Positions 8,740 to 17,176 of a stretch of DNA of 63,948 nt are shown here, piece after piece. Positions within the stretch are counted from its first letter, which is position 1, and every line of letters starts with the position of its first letter. Source of the stretch: F23-B02 sp963627445 (GTDB taxonomy: Bacteria; Bacillota; Clostridia; Oscillospirales; Oscillospiraceae); the NCBI GenBank assembly GCA_963627445.1, contig CAVGBM010000107.1:1-63948 (forward strand), given 5' to 3'. A program made the translations under genes and the position numbers. A model generated the notes under the pieces. That model saw only the letters and a program-made list of their open reading frames with translations, ran no database searches and had not been told where the DNA came from.

Positions 8740-9072
8740 CTAATTTTGCCTCGTAATTAATACCTGTATCTCATCGCAGCCTAAGCCTGTGTAAGCCTCC
8801 ACGCTTTTTACAACGCTCAGCTTGACCTCAGGATCTGCTGCGCCGTCGCATACGACCACCGCACCGTGCTCGGATATCAGAACACTGGCATTTCCGACAC
8901 CACGGCTGCTTTCCAATATCGCAGCCAAGCGCTGCTCATCGTCGTTTAAACCGCTGTCGGAGCTGCTTTTGGCGCTGACGCTCGGGATAAGCAGCAGCAC
9001 CAGCCCCACTATCAGCACAATGAGCGGATATTTATACTTTGCAAGACTGTCCAAAACCTTTTTACTGTTCAT
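8740..9072 (-). CDS. spoIIIAG: Stage III sporulation protein AG, short form
   Basis: 110 residues. A single membrane segment (about residues 16-34, LIVLIVGLVLLLIP) is followed by a compact domain ending VKSVEAYTGLGCDEIQVL, the ring-building motif of SpoIIIAG, which forms a ring in the mother-cell membrane of the feeding tube. It is about half the length of the Bacillus protein: the inserted beta-ring region between anchor and motif is largely missing. The ATG at 9072 overlaps the end of spoIIIAF; an ATG at 9096 is an alternative. Assignment rests on order and the C-terminal motif. Confidence 0.8.
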   Translation of the reverse strand: MNSKKVLDSLAKYKYPLIVLIVGLVLLLIPSVSAKSSSDSGLNDDEQRLAAILESSRGVGNASVLISEHGAVVVCDGAADPEVKLSVVKSVEAYTGLGCDEIQVLITRQN

Positions 9073-9559
9073 TTGTTCTACACCACTTTTGATCATCTTT
9101 GCCTATCCCGAGCTGAGCGCCGATAAATGCCCCAAGCTCGGCTCGCTGCGCATCGCTGCAGCTATAGCTTATCTCGCAGCTTACAGGATACCAGAAGCCA
9201 TCAGTCGACCATTCGACGCTGACCGAGACATCGTCTATATCCGCTCCCATTTCTTCGGCTTTGTCCAATATATATGCCCGGCACTTATCTTGTATGTACA
9301 ATCTATTTAAATTTTCACTCTCGGTTTTCCCGCTGTCGGCATACTCCTCTGCCTTGAGCTTATACTCTGTGAGCGTTTTTGAATAGTCGCTCAAGTCTAT
9401 TGAGACGATCGGTGATATGACCGCTATCATCATAGTCGCAGCACATGCTATGCCGACGGCTTTTTTGCCGCTGCCCTCGGGAGTCAGTGCCAGCGCAAGG
9501 AAGCAGAACACGGCAGAGCAAACAAGTGTTTGTATGTAATTATGCACAAATTCGCTCAC
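9062..9559 (-). CDS. spoIIIAF: Stage III sporulation protein AF
   Basis: About 165 residues, read from a GTG that shares one base with the spoIIIAE stop. Two membrane helices near the start (IQTLVCSAVFCFLALALTP and a segment around ACAATMMIAVISPI) are followed by a soluble domain with the YIQDKCRAYILDKAEEMG helix and the VSVEWSTDGFWYPVSCEI strand, as in SpoIIIAF. It is a component of the SpoIIIA complex in the outer forespore membrane. A start 19 codons further upstream lies inside spoIIIAE and is not favoured. Confidence 0.85.
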   Translation of the reverse strand: MSEFVHNYIQTLVCSAVFCFLALALTPEGSGKKAVGIACAATMMIAVISPIVSIDLSDYSKTLTEYKLKAEEYADSGKTESENLNRLYIQDKCRAYILDKAEEMGADIDDVSVSVEWSTDGFWYPVSCEISYSCSDAQRAELGAFIGAQLGIGKDDQKWCRTNEQ

Positions 9560-10626
9560 TAGCCCACCACCGCTCTCATGCACGAAATCAGGGAAATAAA
9601 CATCATCACGCCGCAACAGCCGACAAGCCCCAGCAGCATTCCGAAGGCTGTTCCGATGCTCTGCGTCAGAGATGCGATCTGAGGCAGCTTAAGCGTCGAC
9701 GTGAACGCTCCGGCAGCCTTAAAACTCAGGTAATTCAGGCCGATCACGACCATCGGCGAAATGCACAAAGACAACACGGCGATCATGCCGAAAGCGCCCA
9801 AAGTGTTCTTGACAATTTCCGCACCGGCGACTACACTCGAAGCTGCGTCCGAGATTATCCCACCAACTACGGGGAGCGCCGTTGAGATGGTCGTTTTTGC
9901 GATTTTCGAGGCCAGCTTGTCCCCGCCGGATGCTATGGCAGAGCTCACGCCGATGTAGGCCGTGAAGCCAAGAGAAAGCAACGTCATAAGGCTTGTGCTT
10001 ACCCACTTGAGCAGCTTTGAGACTGAGCCGAGGCTTGGGTTATCGAATGCAGCCGAGGCTATGCTCACGGCAAGGTAGGCGTATATAAACGGCACGATAA
10101 GGTTCTGCGCCAGGGCTATGAAAATGTCCATGAACATCGCCGATGCCGCATACCTGACAGCAGCCGAGCTTATCTCGCCGCAGGCAGCCGAAGCTGTGCA
10201 CATGGCGGGCAGAAGTATCTTCGAAAAGGCAGAGATATCATTTATTGCCTTTGTGCCCTGGCTTATATATGAGTTCGTGTCACTCACGCACAGTATCGTT
10301 ATCGCAGCGCAGCCGCACAAGGTAACGAGCTCCGGCGTTTTGTCGCCGCCGAACAGCGAAAGTATGGAACATAAGACGGCAACAATGACAACACTGACCG
10401 CTTTTTTCAAAATGCCGCCTGCATTATCCTTGAGTTTTTGCTTCACGGTCTTGCCAAGGCGGTCAAAAAAAGCCTGAGCGTCCCCTTCATCGTCAAAATC
10501 ACCGGCAAGCTCCCTTGCGTCATCCGGCAGTGAGTTTTCGACCTTGCGTGTATCGAGCCCATCGGCATGGCAGGCGCCGGACAGGACAAGGAGCATGACA
10601 AATACAATGATCAAAAACCGTTTCAT
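9559..10626 (-). CDS. spoIIIAE: Stage III sporulation protein AE
   Basis: 355 residues. A cleavable signal sequence (residues 1-21, ending in LSGACHA) is followed by a soluble stretch and then about seven hydrophobic segments, the usual SpoIIIAE layout, including the conserved closing part with QSIGTAFGMLLGLVG. It is an integral membrane subunit of the mother-cell feeding-tube complex. Four-base overlap with spoIIIAD and one-base overlap with spoIIIAF show tight coupling. Confidence 0.92.
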   Translation of the reverse strand: MKRFLIIVFVMLLVLSGACHADGLDTRKVENSLPDDARELAGDFDDEGDAQAFFDRLGKTVKQKLKDNAGGILKKAVSVVIVAVLCSILSLFGGDKTPELVTLCGCAAITILCVSDTNSYISQGTKAINDISAFSKILLPAMCTASAACGEISSAAVRYAASAMFMDIFIALAQNLIVPFIYAYLAVSIASAAFDNPSLGSVSKLLKWVSTSLMTLLSLGFTAYIGVSSAIASGGDKLASKIAKTTISTALPVVGGIISDAASSVVAGAEIVKNTLGAFGMIAVLSLCISPMVVIGLNYLSFKAAGAFTSTLKLPQIASLTQSIGTAFGMLLGLVGCCGVMMFISLISCMRAVVG

Positions 10627-11009
10627 GTCAGCCCCTCCAATGTCTTTAGTAATGTTCCCAGCAGCGGCATTGCCGTGTAGACCATTGCGGCGCTGCCGAG
10701 ATATTCAACGGCGGACGATGTGCCGTTTTGCCCTGCGTCCTTGCACAAATTGCAGACAAGCTTTGTGAGCACGGCAATGCCGACACATTTGATTATAGGT
10801 ACAAACACCGCAGACGGCAGCCCCGAGTCTTTTATGATGCCGGACACAAAATCCGCAAGCGAGGCTATCATTCCCACGGCAGCCGCGCATACGCACACAG
10901 CGCATATCGTGCTTAATACGAAGGAATACTCAGGATTTTTCGCCTTTATCAAAAGGCTGCACGCTGCGCACAGAATAGCTACCGCAGCAGCTTTTGCAAG
11001 GATCTCCAT
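10623..11009 (-). CDS. spoIIIAD: Stage III sporulation protein AD
   Basis: 128 residues with about four membrane helices, ending SAMVYTAMPLLGTLLKTLEG, where the family has a similar A-x-P-L-x-x-L pattern. The ATG at 11009 shares its A with the spoIIIAC stop (TGATG); a GTG one codon earlier is possible. Small integral membrane subunit of the SpoIIIA complex. Confidence 0.88.
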   Translation of the reverse strand: MEILAKAAAVAILCAACSLLIKAKNPEYSFVLSTICAVCVCAAAVGMIASLADFVSGIIKDSGLPSAVFVPIIKCVGIAVLTKLVCNLCKDAGQNGTSSAVEYLGSAAMVYTAMPLLGTLLKTLEGLT

Positions 11010-11203
11010 CACAGCTGGAACAGGGTCTTTATGAGGCCGAACAGCTCGCTTATCTTTTGGACGACAACGATAAGCACGACGACAAGCGCAGCTATAGTTG
11101 TCATGAGCGCCTGCTCATCCCTGCCGGATCGGCTGAGCAATATATTGAGCACCGCAACGAGTATACCGACGGCGGCGATTTTGAAGATCAGATCAATTTC
11201 CAT
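11009..11203 (-). CDS. spoIIIAC: Stage III sporulation protein AC
   Basis: 64 residues, the normal length, made of two membrane helices. MEIDLIFKIAAVGILVAVLN and the loop SRSGRDEQALM are close to the SpoIIIAC consensus. It sits between spoIIIAB and spoIIIAD in the standard order. Confidence 0.9.
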   Translation of the reverse strand: MEIDLIFKIAAVGILVAVLNILLSRSGRDEQALMTTIAALVVVLIVVVQKISELFGLIKTLFQL

Positions 11204-11215
11204 TTTATCTCCTTC

Positions 11216-11725
11216 TCAGACCAGTATTATGCCGAAAATAAGCCCTATTCCCGTTCCCAGTCCGATGTACATTTTTTCGTTGTTTCTAAGTCCTTCGTTA
11301 AGCTTTGCGTATTCATTGTTAAGCTCGCTTATGCATCTGTCGATGGATGCCGCCTGAAGCTCGGCATCGTATTTGCCGATGCTGCTGCCGAGATCCTTGA
11401 CAGCTTGTCTGCCGCTTTTATCAAGTAGTGCAAGCTCTTTTTCGGCGCACTCGCACCAGATCTGCGCAAAGCTCCTGCTCCCGAGGCTCAGAAGCCCTAC
11501 CTCAAGGCTGCCTATAAAGCCGTTTATGTACTGATACTTCGGCATGTTTGAGCATGAAAAAAGTTGCCTTAAGGGTGTTCTTCTTGTAAATATCTCATTG
11601 CGCATCAGCTCTAAAAGTGATATCATTTCTCTTAGCGCCCGTGATGCCGCTTTCAGGTCGCGCGCCTTGAAAAATCCCATAACGGAGGCTGCTGCGGTCA
11701 GCATGATCGCACCGATAAGCTTCAT
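11216..11725 (-). CDS. spoIIIAB: Stage III sporulation protein AB
   Basis: 169 residues. It has an N-terminal membrane anchor, a helical soluble domain (LREMISLLELMRNEIFTR, then RSFAQIW), and a C-terminal membrane helix (YIGLGTGIGLIFGIILV). The fold resembles type II secretion GspF-like platforms. The ATG overlaps the spoIIIAA stop as TGATG; a GTG one codon earlier is an alternative. Confidence 0.9.
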   Translation of the reverse strand: MKLIGAIMLTAAASVMGFFKARDLKAASRALREMISLLELMRNEIFTRRTPLRQLFSCSNMPKYQYINGFIGSLEVGLLSLGSRSFAQIWCECAEKELALLDKSGRQAVKDLGSSIGKYDAELQAASIDRCISELNNEYAKLNEGLRNNEKMYIGLGTGIGLIFGIILV

Positions 11726-12606
11726 CACTTCAGCTCCTCGACGTGGTAGCTTCTGCTGCCGCTGCTGTTTTCTATAAACAGGCAGTATTTGAATATTCGC
11801 ATCTGCATAAGGCGACGATAAAGCTTGCGTGAATAGAGGTCTTTGGCATCCCGTGCATGGGCTGTTGCAAGCAGGTGTACACCGCAGCCGGAGGCATCGA
11901 AAACTGACTGCATGTCCTCGCTTGAGCTTACCTCATCCATTGCGAGAACATCGGGGTTCATCGCTCTTATGAGCATCATTGCGGCCTTTGCCTTCGGCGC
12001 ATTGCTTATAACATCCGTGTATCTGCCGACATCAAATTGGGCGACTCCATCGCTTACGGCAGCTATCTCGCCTCGTTCATCGGCAACCGACACCCGTTTG
12101 CCGCTGTCGGAGATAACTCTTATAAACTCACGCAGGCAGGTCGTTTTGCCGCAGCCGGGCGGGGATGCAATGAGAATGTCAGTGAGGCCATTCTGGTTCA
12201 TCAGTCTCAGCTCATTTGCAGCGACCCCTCGTATTTCTTTTGGGATCCTGAGCGATAATGAACTTAGGTCCCTGATGCCGCAGACTGTCCCTGCGCGCAT
12301 TATTGCGTTTCCGCATATGCCGAGGCGGATACCTCCGTCGACATTTATGTAGCCGTTTGCCATGCTTGTCTCAACGGCATGCACCGAAGCGCCCGTTGCG
12401 CATTCAAGCACGCTTTCAAGGTCACCGACTGTAACGATATGCTCCTCGGCGATCGGTTTTTCACTGCCGTTTATGAGCACTGTCATAGTTTGTCCCGCCC
12501 TGAGACGTATCTCCTCGATCAGCTCACGTTCGGCCTCCGGAAGTATCAGTATCTCGCTGTTTAAGGCTATCGGAAGCATCGACGCTGCGCTGTTTAGTTT
12601 GTTCAT
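11725..12606 (-). CDS. spoIIIAA: Stage III sporulation protein AA, secretion-type ATPase
   Basis: 293 residues, cytoplasmic ATPase of the SpoIIIA complex, similar to type II/IV secretion ATPases. Walker A is SPPGCGKTT at residues 148-156 and Walker B is DVLAMDEV near residue 215. The N-terminal domain has EEIRLRAGQ, a SpoIIIAA hallmark. It is the first gene of the operon AA-AH. A SigmaE promoter is expected upstream but no convincing match was found in the 156-base divergent gap, only a CATAATAG-like -10 candidate. Confidence 0.95.
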   Translation of the reverse strand: MNKLNSAASMLPIALNSEILILPEAERELIEEIRLRAGQTMTVLINGSEKPIAEEHIVTVGDLESVLECATGASVHAVETSMANGYINVDGGIRLGICGNAIMRAGTVCGIRDLSSLSLRIPKEIRGVAANELRLMNQNGLTDILIASPPGCGKTTCLREFIRVISDSGKRVSVADERGEIAAVSDGVAQFDVGRYTDVISNAPKAKAAMMLIRAMNPDVLAMDEVSSSEDMQSVFDASGCGVHLLATAHARDAKDLYSRKLYRRLMQMRIFKYCLFIENSSGSRSYHVEELK

Positions 12607-12762
12607 TTTTGCTCACCGTCCTATGTCCTATAACTATTATGGTAAGCAAAAAATTATTCCTTGTAAAAAATTATTTTTCTTGTCACCTTTTCACCTGTTG
12701 AGTTGTCTATATTATAGATAAATGAGACGCACTTTCGCTTGAGCATAAGGATATAAAGAGCC

Positions 12763-14157
12763 ATGGTTTTCAGCAGTATTAATTTCTTATTGATCTTCTT
12801 CCCGATTTTCTTCACCTGTTACTATCTAACGCCGAATAAGTACAAGAACTATACCCTTCTCTTAGGCAGTCTTGCGTTTTATTTTATCGGAACCATAAAT
12901 GCACCATACCACTTTGTCCTGCTCATCGCCTGCATGCTCGTAGACTTCTTTGTAGGTCTCGGCATCAGCAGATCCGAAAGGCACAAAAAGCTCCTGCTGG
13001 TTTTGGGCATCATCTTCCATCTTATATGCCTGTGCACATTTAAGTATGCAAGCTTTATTATCGGCGAGCTTGGGAAGCTGTCGGATAGCTTTGATATCAC
13101 AGTGAGCATCATTCTGCCGATCGGCATCTCATTCTACACATTCCAGGGTATCTCATACCTTGTGGATGTTTACAGAGGCGATGTTGAAGCCGAAGAAAGC
13201 CTTTTATGCTACTGCGTTTATATCTCAATGTTTGAGCAGCTCATCGCAGGCCCGATCGTTACATACGGGCAAGTGCAATATGATCTGCACAAGAGAAACA
13301 TTTGGCTCCAGGATGTATTCAAAGGCATAGGTATCTTTATCTTCGGTCTCGGACTTAAGGTACTGCTCGCAAATCCCCTGGGTAAGCTTTGGTCGCAGAC
13401 GCTCGCCATCGGCTTTGAAAGTGTCTCCACTCCGCTTGCATGGATGGGCGTTGCGGCATATTCGTTCCAGCTGTACTTTGACTTTTTCGGCTATTCGCTC
13501 ATGGCCATCGGCATGGGCAAAATGCTCGGCTTTGAGCTGCCGATTAACTTTAATCACCCCTATGCAAGTCTTACGATGACCGAATTCTGGAGAAGGTGGC
13601 ACATTACACTCGGCTCATGGTTCAGGGAGTATGTCTACATCCCCCTTGGCGGAAGCAGAAGAAGTGTTCCGAGGATCATCCTGAACCTGCTCATTGTCTG
13701 GCTGCTCACGGGTATATGGCACGGAGCGGGATACAACTTCATGCTGTGGGGCTTTATGCTCTTCTGCATACTTGTCATCGAAAAATTCTTCATCGGCAAG
13801 TATTTGAATGCTCATCCCTTTATCGGTCATATATATATGATATTGCTGATACCTTTGAGCTGGGCTGTGTTCGCCGTCACCGATTTTTCGCAGCTGGGCG
13901 TTCTGTTCACTCGCCTGTTCCCGTTCTTCGGGCAGGGTGTCTGGTCGGTGTTCAGGTATGACTACCTTAAGTACCTTGGCCAGTATTATCCGTTCCTTAT
14001 AATCGCTGTCCTATTTTCCACGAAGCTTCCGTATAAGCTTTTAAAGAAGATAAACAGCAAGATCGTCATTGCAGTTTTCCTCGCCGCCATTCTGGCAGGC
14101 AGCATTTACTGCATGTATCGTGGTCTTGACGACCCGTTCCTATATTTCAGATTCTGA
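12763..14157 (+). CDS. MBOAT membrane O-acyltransferase (PatA/AlgI-like)
   Basis: 464 residues with about ten to eleven membrane helices. Invariant features of the family are present: WRRWHITLGSWFREYVYIPL at residues 277-296 and the catalytic region LTGIWHGAGYNF with His320. Such proteins pass acyl groups, usually acetyl, across the membrane to a partner that acetylates a polymer such as alginate, peptidoglycan or secondary wall polysaccharide. The next gene, 10 bases on, encodes an anchored SGNH protein, the expected partner. The acceptor is not shown by sequence; the downstream SigV/RsiV genes make a wall polymer plausible. It may head a four-gene operon ending at 16384. Confidence 0.9.
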   Translation: MVFSSINFLLIFFPIFFTCYYLTPNKYKNYTLLLGSLAFYFIGTINAPYHFVLLIACMLVDFFVGLGISRSERHKKLLLVLGIIFHLICLCTFKYASFIIGELGKLSDSFDITVSIILPIGISFYTFQGISYLVDVYRGDVEAEESLLCYCVYISMFEQLIAGPIVTYGQVQYDLHKRNIWLQDVFKGIGIFIFGLGLKVLLANPLGKLWSQTLAIGFESVSTPLAWMGVAAYSFQLYFDFFGYSLMAIGMGKMLGFELPINFNHPYASLTMTEFWRRWHITLGSWFREYVYIPLGGSRRSVPRIILNLLIVWLLTGIWHGAGYNFMLWGFMLFCILVIEKFFIGKYLNAHPFIGHIYMILLIPLSWAVFAVTDFSQLGVLFTRLFPFFGQGVWSVFRYDYLKYLGQYYPFLIIAVLFSTKLPYKLLKKINSKIVIAVFLAAILAGSIYCMYRGLDDPFLYFRF

Positions 14158-14167
14158 GGATGCAACA

Positions 14168-14971
14168 ATGAAAAAATCCAATATAATTACCTTTGCAATT
14201 TTGTTTGTCGTAACAGCAGCCGTACTCATTTATGCGTCACTCTCGGGCAGCGATGAGCCCGAGGTCACCCCTACCCCCGAGCCTACGGCGGCACCGACAC
14301 AGACTGTCGAGCCCACGCCTACCGCGCAGCCTACAAAGCCTGTAGAAACCGCAAAGCCTGTTGAGACGAAAAAGCCCGAGCCCAGCAAGGCTCCAGCCCC
14401 CGTCAGTATGAACGACACTCTGTTCATCGGCGACTCGAGGACTGTTGGCATAAGAGAGTACTCAGGGCTTAAGAACGCTGACTTTTTCTGCAGCGTCGGC
14501 TTGAATATTTTTGATGCGGCCAACGAAACGCTTTCGGTCGAAAACGTTGGAGACGTTACGCTTTCGGGTCTGCTGTCGCAGAAGAAATACACTAAGATAT
14601 ACATCATGCTCGGCATCAACGAGGTCGGATATCCACACAGCTCGATCGTCGATAAGTACAGCAAGGTTTTGGATATGATCAAGACCAAGCAGCCGGATGC
14701 AAGCATTTTTATAGAGGCAAATCTTCACGTTTCCAAGTCCCGCTCCGACAGCGATTCTGTTGTAAACAACGCTGCGATAAACGACCTTAACACAAAGCTC
14801 TCCGCTTTAGCGGACGGCAGCAGGGTGTTTTACATCGATGCCAACAGCATTTTTGACGATGAGAGCGGCTCCCTCTCCTCGGATATGACCTCCGATGGCA
14901 CTCATCTTTACGCTAAATACTACCCCACATGGGTCGAATGGATCAGTCAGGAGTCGGCAAAGTATATATAA
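14168..14971 (+). CDS. Membrane-anchored SGNH/GDSL acyltransferase or esterase
   Basis: 267 residues. One N-terminal membrane helix (residues 5-24) is followed by a proline/threonine/glutamate-rich spacer (31-80) and an extracellular SGNH hydrolase domain. Catalytic Ser90 lies in FIGDSRTVG, the block III Asn151 in LGINEVG, and Asp243/His246 in SDGTHL. In the PatA/PatB and AlgX/AlgJ systems, proteins of this kind transfer the acetyl group delivered by the MBOAT partner, here the gene just upstream; a de-esterase role is also possible. An upstream in-frame reading starts inside the MBOAT gene; the ATG at 14168 gives a clean anchor. Confidence 0.85.
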   Translation: MKKSNIITFAILFVVTAAVLIYASLSGSDEPEVTPTPEPTAAPTQTVEPTPTAQPTKPVETAKPVETKKPEPSKAPAPVSMNDTLFIGDSRTVGIREYSGLKNADFFCSVGLNIFDAANETLSVENVGDVTLSGLLSQKKYTKIYIMLGINEVGYPHSSIVDKYSKVLDMIKTKQPDASIFIEANLHVSKSRSDSDSVVNNAAINDLNTKLSALADGSRVFYIDANSIFDDESGSLSSDMTSDGTHLYAKYYPTWVEWISQESAKYI

Positions 14972-14993
14972 GATATAAACCGGAGGTGCGGCA

Positions 14994-15473
14994 TTGATCG
15001 ATAAGGATACGTTTTGCCGGTTGGTCAGGCAAAACGAAAAAGCAATGTATTCTGTCGCATTCTCTATCTTATCAAACGAAAGCGATGCAGCCGATGCTAT
15101 AAGCGAGGCGATATACCGGGCTTACAAAAGTCTGGATACCCTCAAAAACGAATATGCATTCAAACCATGGATACTGCGGATAGTCCGCAACTGCGCTGTG
15201 GAGCTCGTCCGCAGCAACAAAAATCTGCTTTCCATCGACGATGTTGAGGTCGAGGAAAGCAGCGGCGAAAACGATATTGTGACTGCGCTCACACTGAGAA
15301 AGGCAGTCGAACAGCTTAAACAGCCATACAAAGAGGTCGTTGTTTTATACTACTACGAAGACTTGTCAATAACTCAAATTTCAAAAATCACCGGCGCATC
15401 GGTCGTGACCGCAAAGCAGCAGCTATCCCGTGCAAGAAAAATGCTGCGAGATATGTTAATGGAGACTTTCTGA
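14994..15473 (+). CDS. ECF sigma factor, SigV-type
   Basis: 159 residues. Region 2 includes AMYSVAFSILSNESDAADAI and AFKPWILRIVRNCAVELVR; region 4 has VVLYYYEDLSITQISKITG and the recognition helix VVTAKQQLSRARKML. There is no extra N- or C-terminal domain. The start is a TTG at 14994, seven bases after GGAGGT; no ATG fits. It ends one base before an RsiV-like gene, which makes it the SigV class. In Bacillus and Enterococcus SigV responds to lysozyme and raises peptidoglycan O-acetylation. The position after an acyltransferase pair fits that role. Confidence 0.88.
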   Translation: MIDKDTFCRLVRQNEKAMYSVAFSILSNESDAADAISEAIYRAYKSLDTLKNEYAFKPWILRIVRNCAVELVRSNKNLLSIDDVEVEESSGENDIVTALTLRKAVEQLKQPYKEVVVLYYYEDLSITQISKITGASVVTAKQQLSRARKMLRDMLMETF

Positions 15474-15474
15474 A

Positions 15475-16353
15475 ATGAACAAATTTGACTCCCAATTAAA
15501 AAAATGCGCAATGGAAGATGATCTTGAGGTCCCGGAAAGCGTGAAAAAGGCGATAGACGACACGCTCTCCTCCCTGCCCGATAACATAAATTGCAGGCGC
15601 AGAAAGGTCGTTAAGCAGGTGCTGACCGCAGCGGCGTGCCTGCTGCTCGTGTTCCTCGTCGTGCTTCCCAATTGCAGCCCCGCATATGCGCAGGCACTTG
15701 AGAATATCCCCGTAATAAGCAGCATAATCGAGGTCGTCACGGTCAGAAATTACAAATATTCCGATGATAACTACACCCTTGATATCAATGTGCCGCATGT
15801 CACGGGTCAAAATAGCGCCGCTGAAAACTATATAAACAAGGATGTTGACGAGATGACGAAGCTCCTTTCCGATTGGTTTTACGAGGAGATCGAAACTACC
15901 GGGGGCGAGGGGCACGGAACGGTTCATGTCGACTATGAGGTCGTCACGAACACCGACAAGTGGTTTACTTTGAAGCTGCGTGTTTACGAGGCATACGGAA
16001 GCGGTAATACATACTACAAGTATTATCACATCGATAAAACCAATGGCTGTATTGTTGAGCTGAGCGATCTTGCGGTTGACGACAGCTTTTACAGCAAGCT
16101 AAAGGCCGAGGTTCAGCGGCAAATGAAGGTCGAAATGAGTGAGGATAAGGACATCGAATACTGGCTCGAAGATGACCCGTTCAGCGTGTATTACCTTGAG
16201 CCGGGCGAAAACAGCAACTTTTATTGGAACGATGACGGCGACCTAGTCATTGTTTTCAATGAATATGATGCCGCACCCGGGTTCATGGGGACACCCGAGT
16301 TCACAGTCAAAAAGAGCGTTTTAGGCGATTCACTTGTCCCTGAATACAGATAA
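15475..16353 (+). CDS. RsiV-like anti-sigma factor (DUF4179/DUF3298)
   Basis: 292 residues. The cytosolic N-terminus (1-42) should bind the sigma factor; one membrane helix spans about 47-64. The outer part starts with ENIPVISSIIEVVTVRNY, close to the RsiV linker, and then a DUF3298 domain containing DKTNGCIVELSDL and FNEYDAAPG. In B. subtilis RsiV this domain is the lysozyme receptor, and binding exposes the protein to signal peptidase. An A-Y-A signal-peptidase-like site (SPAYAQA) follows the membrane helix here, as expected if the same mechanism is used. That lysozyme is the ligand here is inference. Confidence 0.85.
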   Translation: MNKFDSQLKKCAMEDDLEVPESVKKAIDDTLSSLPDNINCRRRKVVKQVLTAAACLLLVFLVVLPNCSPAYAQALENIPVISSIIEVVTVRNYKYSDDNYTLDINVPHVTGQNSAAENYINKDVDEMTKLLSDWFYEEIETTGGEGHGTVHVDYEVVTNTDKWFTLKLRVYEAYGSGNTYYKYYHIDKTNGCIVELSDLAVDDSFYSKLKAEVQRQMKVEMSEDKDIEYWLEDDPFSVYYLEPGENSNFYWNDDGDLVIVFNEYDAAPGFMGTPEFTVKKSVLGDSLVPEYR

Positions 16354-16357
16354 AAAT

Positions 16358-16384
16358 AAGCCCTCCGGCTGTGCCGGAGGGCTT
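16358..16384. terminator. Bidirectional terminator, rsiV / yebC
   Basis: Very strong hairpin GCCCTCCGGC - TGT - GCCGGAGGGC flanked by AA/TT pairs, between the ends of two convergent genes. It ends the acyltransferase-sigma unit and yebC. Confidence 0.85.
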
Positions 16385-16397
16385 ACTGCATATTTAA

Positions 16398-17132
16398 TTA
16401 CTCTTCCCAGTTGTGCCAGACGTTCTGGACATCGTCGTTGTCCTCGAACATGTCGAGCATCTTGGTGATGTTCTTGATATCATCCTCGTTGGTGAGCTTG
16501 ATATAGCCATTCTGAGGCAGCATCTCTACCTGAGCAGAAAGAAGCTTGTAGCCCTTTGCAATAATGGCTTCTGCGACAGTGGTGACATCGTCGGGCTTGG
16601 TGTAAACGACAAAGGTCTCGCCGTCGGGCTCGAAGTCATCTGCGCCTGCGTCAAGAGCTTCCATCATGACGGTATCCTCGTCAAGCTCCTCGTCCTCGTT
16701 GTCGATGACGATAACGCCCTTCTTGTCAAATGACCAGGAAACGCAGTTTGCCGCACCCATGTTTCCGCCGTACTTATCGAAATAGTGGCGAATTTCGCCT
16801 GCGGTGCGGTTGCGGTTATCGGTCATGGTCTCAACGATGATTGCAACGCCGTTCGGGCCATAGCCTTCGTAAACGATCTTCTCATAGTTGTCAGTGTTGC
16901 CTGCACCAAGCGCCTTATCGATCGTGCGCTTGATGTTATCGTTAGGCATGTTTGCAGCCTTTGCCTTGGTGATGACCGCAGCAAGGCGCGAATTGTTATT
17001 GGGGTCGCCGCTGCCGCCTTCCTTGACCGCAACGATCATTTCTCTTGCGATCTTGGTAAACGCCTGTGCGCGCTTGGCATCCGCCGCACCCTTTGTCTTC
17101 TGTATATTGTGCCATTTGGAATGTCCTGACAT
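16398..17132 (-). CDS. yebC: YebC/PmpR/TACO1 family protein
   Basis: 244 residues, full length. The N-terminus SGHSKWHNIQKTKGAADAKR and EGYGPNGVAIIVE are near-invariant in the family, as is NMPNDNIKRTI. Members were described as transcription regulators, and more recent work places them in ribosome function at proline-rich sequences. It is a single gene between two terminators or gaps, with GAGGAGC upstream of the ATG. Confidence 0.95.
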   Translation of the reverse strand: MSGHSKWHNIQKTKGAADAKRAQAFTKIAREMIVAVKEGGSGDPNNNSRLAAVITKAKAANMPNDNIKRTIDKALGAGNTDNYEKIVYEGYGPNGVAIIVETMTDNRNRTAGEIRHYFDKYGGNMGAANCVSWSFDKKGVIVIDNEDEELDEDTVMMEALDAGADDFEPDGETFVVYTKPDDVTTVAEAIIAKGYKLLSAQVEMLPQNGYIKLTNEDDIKNITKMLDMFEDNDDVQNVWHNWEE

Positions 17133-17176
17133 CTTTTAACAGCTCCTCTAAATGTATAATTACGAATTAACGGCAG

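Noticed and set aside
12607..12762. SigmaE promoter of spoIIIAA or SigV promoter of the MBOAT gene in the divergent gap
   Set aside because: Only partial matches (CATAATAG; no TGAAAC with CGTC at correct spacing), so not listed as features.
14069..14167. Longer N-terminus for the SGNH protein starting inside the MBOAT gene
   Set aside because: The upstream codons encode no anchor and overlap the MBOAT end; the ATG at 14168 gives a proper membrane helix.
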